A stretch of DNA of 64,000 bases from Rhodovulum strictum (GTDB taxonomy: Bacteria > Pseudomonadota > Alphaproteobacteria > Rhodobacterales > Rhodobacteraceae): the NCBI RefSeq assembly GCF_009649175.1, contig NZ_WJPO01000020.1:1-64000 (forward strand), in the 5' to 3' direction. Numbering within the stretch: the stretch's first letter is position 1; each line of letters starts with the position of its first letter. The notes below the pieces were generated by a model that saw only the letters and a list, made by a program, of their open reading frames with translations, did not search any database and was not told where the DNA came from. Shown here piece by piece: positions 58,408 through 64,000 of the stretch. Position numbers and translations under genes: made by a program.

Positions 58408-59004
58408 ATGTTTGCGGTCCTCAAGACCGGTGGCAAGCAGTACAAGGTCCAGTCGGGCGACGTGCTGCGCGTCGAGAAGCTTGCCGCCGATGCCGGCGAC
58501 ACGGTTCAGTTCAACGAAATCCTGATGGTCGGCGACACGATCGGCACGCCCAATGTTGCCGGTGCCGCGGTGCAGGCCCAGGTGATCGACCAGATCAAGG
58601 GTGACAAGGTCATCCACTTCGTCAAGCGCCGCCGCAAGCACAGCTCCAAGCGCACCAAGGGCCATCGCCAGCACCTGACGCTGGTTCGGGTGACCGAGAT
58701 CCTCGCCTCGGGCGCCGAAGGGACCGGCGTCAAGGCCGCGATCGGCGCGGGCAGCGTTGCCTCTGTCGCATCGGGCGTTGTGGCCGCGAAACCGGCCGTG
58801 GCCGATGGCGACGACCTGAAGAAACTGTCGGGCGTCGGCCCGGCGATGGAAAAGAAATTCCACGAGGCGGGCATCACCCGCTATGCCCAGATCGCGGCCT
58901 GGACGCCCGAGCAGGTGGCAGCCATGGAAGAGCGGCTGGGCACCAAGGGCAAGATCGAGAAGGAAGGCTGGGTCGAGCAAGCCAAGACCCTGGCCCAAGG
59001 CTAA
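58408..59004 (+). CDS. rplU: 50S ribosomal protein L21 with a C-terminal helix-hairpin-helix extension
   Basis: Residues 1-102 are a complete L21 ([38 protein letters not shown]). An alanine-rich linker (103-132) leads to a second domain (133-198) with [21 protein letters not shown], a helix-hairpin-helix motif also seen in some NADH dehydrogenase accessory proteins. L21 is normally about 103 residues, so this is a fusion typical of Rhodobacterales. The ATG at 58408 follows AAGGAAAAGG. rpmA is 18 bases downstream. Confidence 0.95.
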   Translation: MFAVLKTGGKQYKVQSGDVLRVEKLAADAGDTVQFNEILMVGDTIGTPNVAGAAVQAQVIDQIKGDKVIHFVKRRRKHSSKRTKGHRQHLTLVRVTEILASGAEGTGVKAAIGAGSVASVASGVVAAKPAVADGDDLKKLSGVGPAMEKKFHEAGITRYAQIAAWTPEQVAAMEERLGTKGKIEKEGWVEQAKTLAQG

Positions 59005-59022
59005 GCGAGAGGAGAGGACGAC

Positions 59023-59292
59023 ATGGCACACAAGAAAGCAGGCGGCTCCTCGCGCAACGGGCGCGACTCGGCTGGCCGACGTCTCGGCGTCAAGATCTAC
59101 GGTGGCCAGGCGGTCATCCCCGGCAACATCATCGTGCGCCAGCGCGGCACCAAGTTCTGGCCGGGCGAAGGCGTGGGCATGGGTCGCGACCACACGATCT
59201 TTGCGGTCTGCGAAGGCGCAGTGACCTTCCGCAAGGGTCTGAAGGGGCGCACCTTCATTTCCGTCCTGCCCGCAAGCGCGGCCGCAGAGTAA
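59023..59292 (+). CDS. rpmA: 50S ribosomal protein L27
   Basis: This 89-residue protein has the L27 pattern [48 protein letters not shown] and GAVTFRKG. It needs no N-terminal propeptide cleavage, as it begins with MAHKK. The usual rplU-rpmA order is kept. A terminator follows. Confidence 0.98.
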   Translation: MAHKKAGGSSRNGRDSAGRRLGVKIYGGQAVIPGNIIVRQRGTKFWPGEGVGMGRDHTIFAVCEGAVTFRKGLKGRTFISVLPASAAAE

Positions 59293-59321
59293 GCCGACAC
59301 CACGCGAGGCGTTGACACAGG

Positions 59322-59353
59322 CGGGGGATCGGCAGGGGCCGGTCCCCCGTTTT
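59322..59353 (+). terminator. Rho-independent terminator after rpmA
   Basis: CGGGGGATCGGC (59322-59333) pairs with GCCGGTCCCCCG (59338-59349), 12 bp with one wobble and an AGGG loop, followed by TTTT. Confidence 0.85.
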
Positions 59354-59516
59354 ACATGCGCCGGGTCCGGGCGGGTCAGTTTCGGGTCGGGCAGGATCGT
59401 TGCGGTCGGTTTCGGCATGGCCAAGCGCGGCGGCGGGCAGCAGGGGCAGGCCGCGCCGCCTTGCGGATGATGCGCGTCATTGCCATCTGACCGTTCAGGG
59501 GGTGAGGAGGAGAAGC

Positions 59517-60056
59517 ATGAAACTGGACATCGTTTCCAGCCAATCCGTGATCGAGGCCAGCCGCTTCGTGCTGCGCCCGGTGCGCCGGTCCGATGCCGGT
59601 CTGTTACGGCTTTATTCCGGCGACGAGCGCGTGGCGCGCTTTACCCGCACGATCCCGCATCCCCTGCCGCCCGGCGCGACCGAGGCGTTCATCCAGCGCG
59701 CCCAGAATCCCGACCGCAGCGAGGATGTCTGGGTGATGGACGGCGCCGATCACGGGCTGTCCGAGGTGCTGGGCGTGATCGGACTTGACCGGATGGAGCG
59801 TGACCAGTCGCAGATCGGCTATTGGGTGGCGCCTGCCTTCTGGAATACCGGTATCGCGTCCGAGGCGGTGCATGCGCTGCTCGATGCCAATCCGCAGGGC
59901 TGCCGCACGATCTTTGCCGAGGTGTTTCAGGACAATCCCGGCTCGGCACGGGTGCTGACCAATGCCGGGTTCGAATATATCGGCGATGCCGAGGCGTTCT
60001 CGGTGGCGCGTGGGGCCAAGGTGGCCACCTGGACCTATCTGAAGCGTCTAGACTAG
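59517..60056 (+). CDS. GNAT N-acetyltransferase (RimJ/RimL-like), first of two
   Basis: This 179-residue acetyltransferase has ASRFVLRPVRRSDAGLLRLYSGD near the start, QIGYWVAPAFWNTGIASEAVHALL as the acetyl-CoA binding stretch and VFQDNPGSARVLTNAGFEYIG, the RimJ/RimL pattern. The substrate is unknown. GAGGAGGAGAAG precedes the ATG. It lies four bases before the second GNAT. Confidence 0.87.
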   Translation: MKLDIVSSQSVIEASRFVLRPVRRSDAGLLRLYSGDERVARFTRTIPHPLPPGATEAFIQRAQNPDRSEDVWVMDGADHGLSEVLGVIGLDRMERDQSQIGYWVAPAFWNTGIASEAVHALLDANPQGCRTIFAEVFQDNPGSARVLTNAGFEYIGDAEAFSVARGAKVATWTYLKRLD

Positions 60057-60060
60057 GCCG

Positions 60061-62724
<2,664 letters not shown>

Positions 62725-62728
<4 letters not shown>

Positions 62729-63990
62729 AGTACGAGACCGACATTCCCGCGATGATGGCCGAGCTTGGCGCACGCGCCCGTGCCGCGGCCGCAGAGCTAG
62801 CCTTTGCCGATCCGGTCGCCAAGGCACGCGCCCTGATGGCGGCGGCGGATGCCGTGGCGGCGCGCGAGGCCGAGATCCTGGCCGCCAACGAACAGGACAT
62901 GGCGTTCGGCTGCGACAAGGGGCTGAGCCCGGCGATGCTGGACCGGCTGAAGCTTGATGAGGCCCGCATCGCGGGCATCGTCGCGGGGTTGCGCGCGGTC
63001 GCGGCCCAGCCCGATCCGGTCGGGCAGGTGATGGCGGAATGGGACATGCCCACGGGGCTGCATATCCGCCGGGTGCGCACGCCGCTGGGCGTGATCGGGG
63101 TGATCTATGAAAGCCGGCCGAACGTGACGGCGGATGCGGGGGCGCTGTGCCTGAAGGCCGGGAATGCGGTGATCCTGCGCGGCGGGTCCGAGAGTTTCCA
63201 TTCCTCGGGCGCGCTGCATGCCTGTCTGGTGGACGGCCTGCGCGCCGCGGGCCTGCCCGAAGACGCGATCCAGCGCGTGCCGACCCGTGACCGCGCGGCG
63301 GTTTCCGAGATGCTGGCGATGACCGGGGTGATCGACGTGATCGTGCCGCGTGGCGGCAAGGGGCTGGTCGGCCTTGTCCAGCGCGAGGCGCGCGTGCCGG
63401 TCTTTGCCCATCTTGAAGGGATCGTGCATATCTATGTCGACCGCGCTGCCGACCCCGCCAAGGCGTTGCGCGTGGTGCTGAACGCCAAGACACGGCGCAC
63501 GGGCATCTGCGGGGCGGCGGAATGTCTGCTGATCCATCGCGACATTGCCGACGGGCTGGGGGCGGAACTGGTGGCGGCGCTGGTCGCCGCGGGCGTGCGG
63601 GTGCATGCCGACGAGGTGCTGGCGAAGCTGCCCTGCACGATGCAAGCCACCGCCGAGGATTGGGGGCGCGAATATCTGGACATGGATATCGCCGCCCGCG
63701 TGGTCGAGGATGTCGACGCGGCCATCGTGCATGTGCGGACCTATGGCTCGGGGCATACGGATGCGATCCTGACCGAGGATGACGCCGCCGCCGCGCGCTT
63801 CTTCGAGCGGCTGGACAGCGCGATCCTGATGCGCAACGCCTCGACCCAGTTCGCCGATGGGGGCGAGTTCGGGATGGGCGCCGAGATCGGGATTGCCACC
63901 GGCAAGCTGCATGCCCGCGGGCCGGTGGGGGCCGAGCAATTGACAAGCTTCAAGTATCTGGTCGAGGGCGATGGCACGACGCGCGCCTGA
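62725..63990 (+). CDS. proA: gamma-glutamyl phosphate reductase ProA
   Basis: ProA reduces glutamyl phosphate to glutamate semialdehyde. The 421-residue ALDH-fold enzyme has [45 protein letters not shown] and the catalytic cysteine in [13 protein letters not shown]. The start overlaps proB. It is complete and ends ten bases before the window edge. Confidence 0.97.
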
Positions 63991-64000
63991 GCGGGGCGCG

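Overview
The window is GC-rich, densely packed alphaproteobacterial chromosome, most likely from a diazotrophic Rhodobacteraceae/Rhodobacterales member (Rhodobacter- or Rhodovulum-like). This rests on gene content and order: a nif cluster ending in its own rpoN, a pqqABCDE operon, an opgG-opgI-opgH-opgC glucan operon as described in Rhodobacter sphaeroides, a CarD regulator, and L21 carrying an extra C-terminal domain. No species is claimed. Most neighbouring genes overlap by ATGA or lie within a few bases, so operons are easy to read.

Region 1 (1-9033) is nitrogen fixation. A NifA-type upstream site and a sigma-54 promoter precede nifE-nifN-nifX-(NifX-associated)-(DUF683)-fdxB. A GC hairpin terminator follows, then a second sigma-54 promoter driving iscA-nifU-nifV-nifW. 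rpoN, which encodes the sigma factor both promoters need, comes next. NifU here has lost all three scaffold cysteines of its IscU-like domain, and no nifS lies between nifU and nifV.

Region 2 (9040-14565, minus strand) is a sensor kinase and OmpR-type regulator followed by pqqA-B-C-D-E; pqqA is a 32-residue precursor gene. Region 3 (14792-22417, plus) is a class IV aminotransferase and a complete dipeptide ABC transporter with an M24 peptidase gene inside the operon. Region 4 (22418-27187, minus) is the opgGIHC operon for osmoregulated periplasmic glucans. Region 5 (27518-32862, minus) holds an FAD-linked oxidase, an ATP-dependent DNA ligase with its partner nuclease, a lysophospholipase-like hydrolase and an SCP2 protein. 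Region 6 (32931-37843, plus) holds a TPR protein, a Suv3-like helicase, an S4 protein, the 7Fe ferredoxin FdxA and CarD.

Region 7 (37907-45197) contains an unusual 847-residue single-pass membrane protein that looks like a pilus/type II secretion assembly fusion, a SIMPL protein, MetY, a glycosyltransferase-like protein, and a small lower-GC islet (GrlR-like gene plus a one-TM gene) against the 3' end of tRNA-Tyr. Region 8 (45307-63990) is mainly housekeeping: two SPOUT methyltransferases, MgtE, a ThiE-like protein, heme A synthase, an M32 carboxypeptidase, a crotonase-fold protein, a thioesterase, speD-speE, rplM-rpsI, tRNA-Ser, rplU-rpmA, two GNATs, obgE and proB-proA. No CRISPR array, insertion sequence, rRNA or intact integrase was seen. 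All calls come from reading the sequence and remembered family features; no database search was run.
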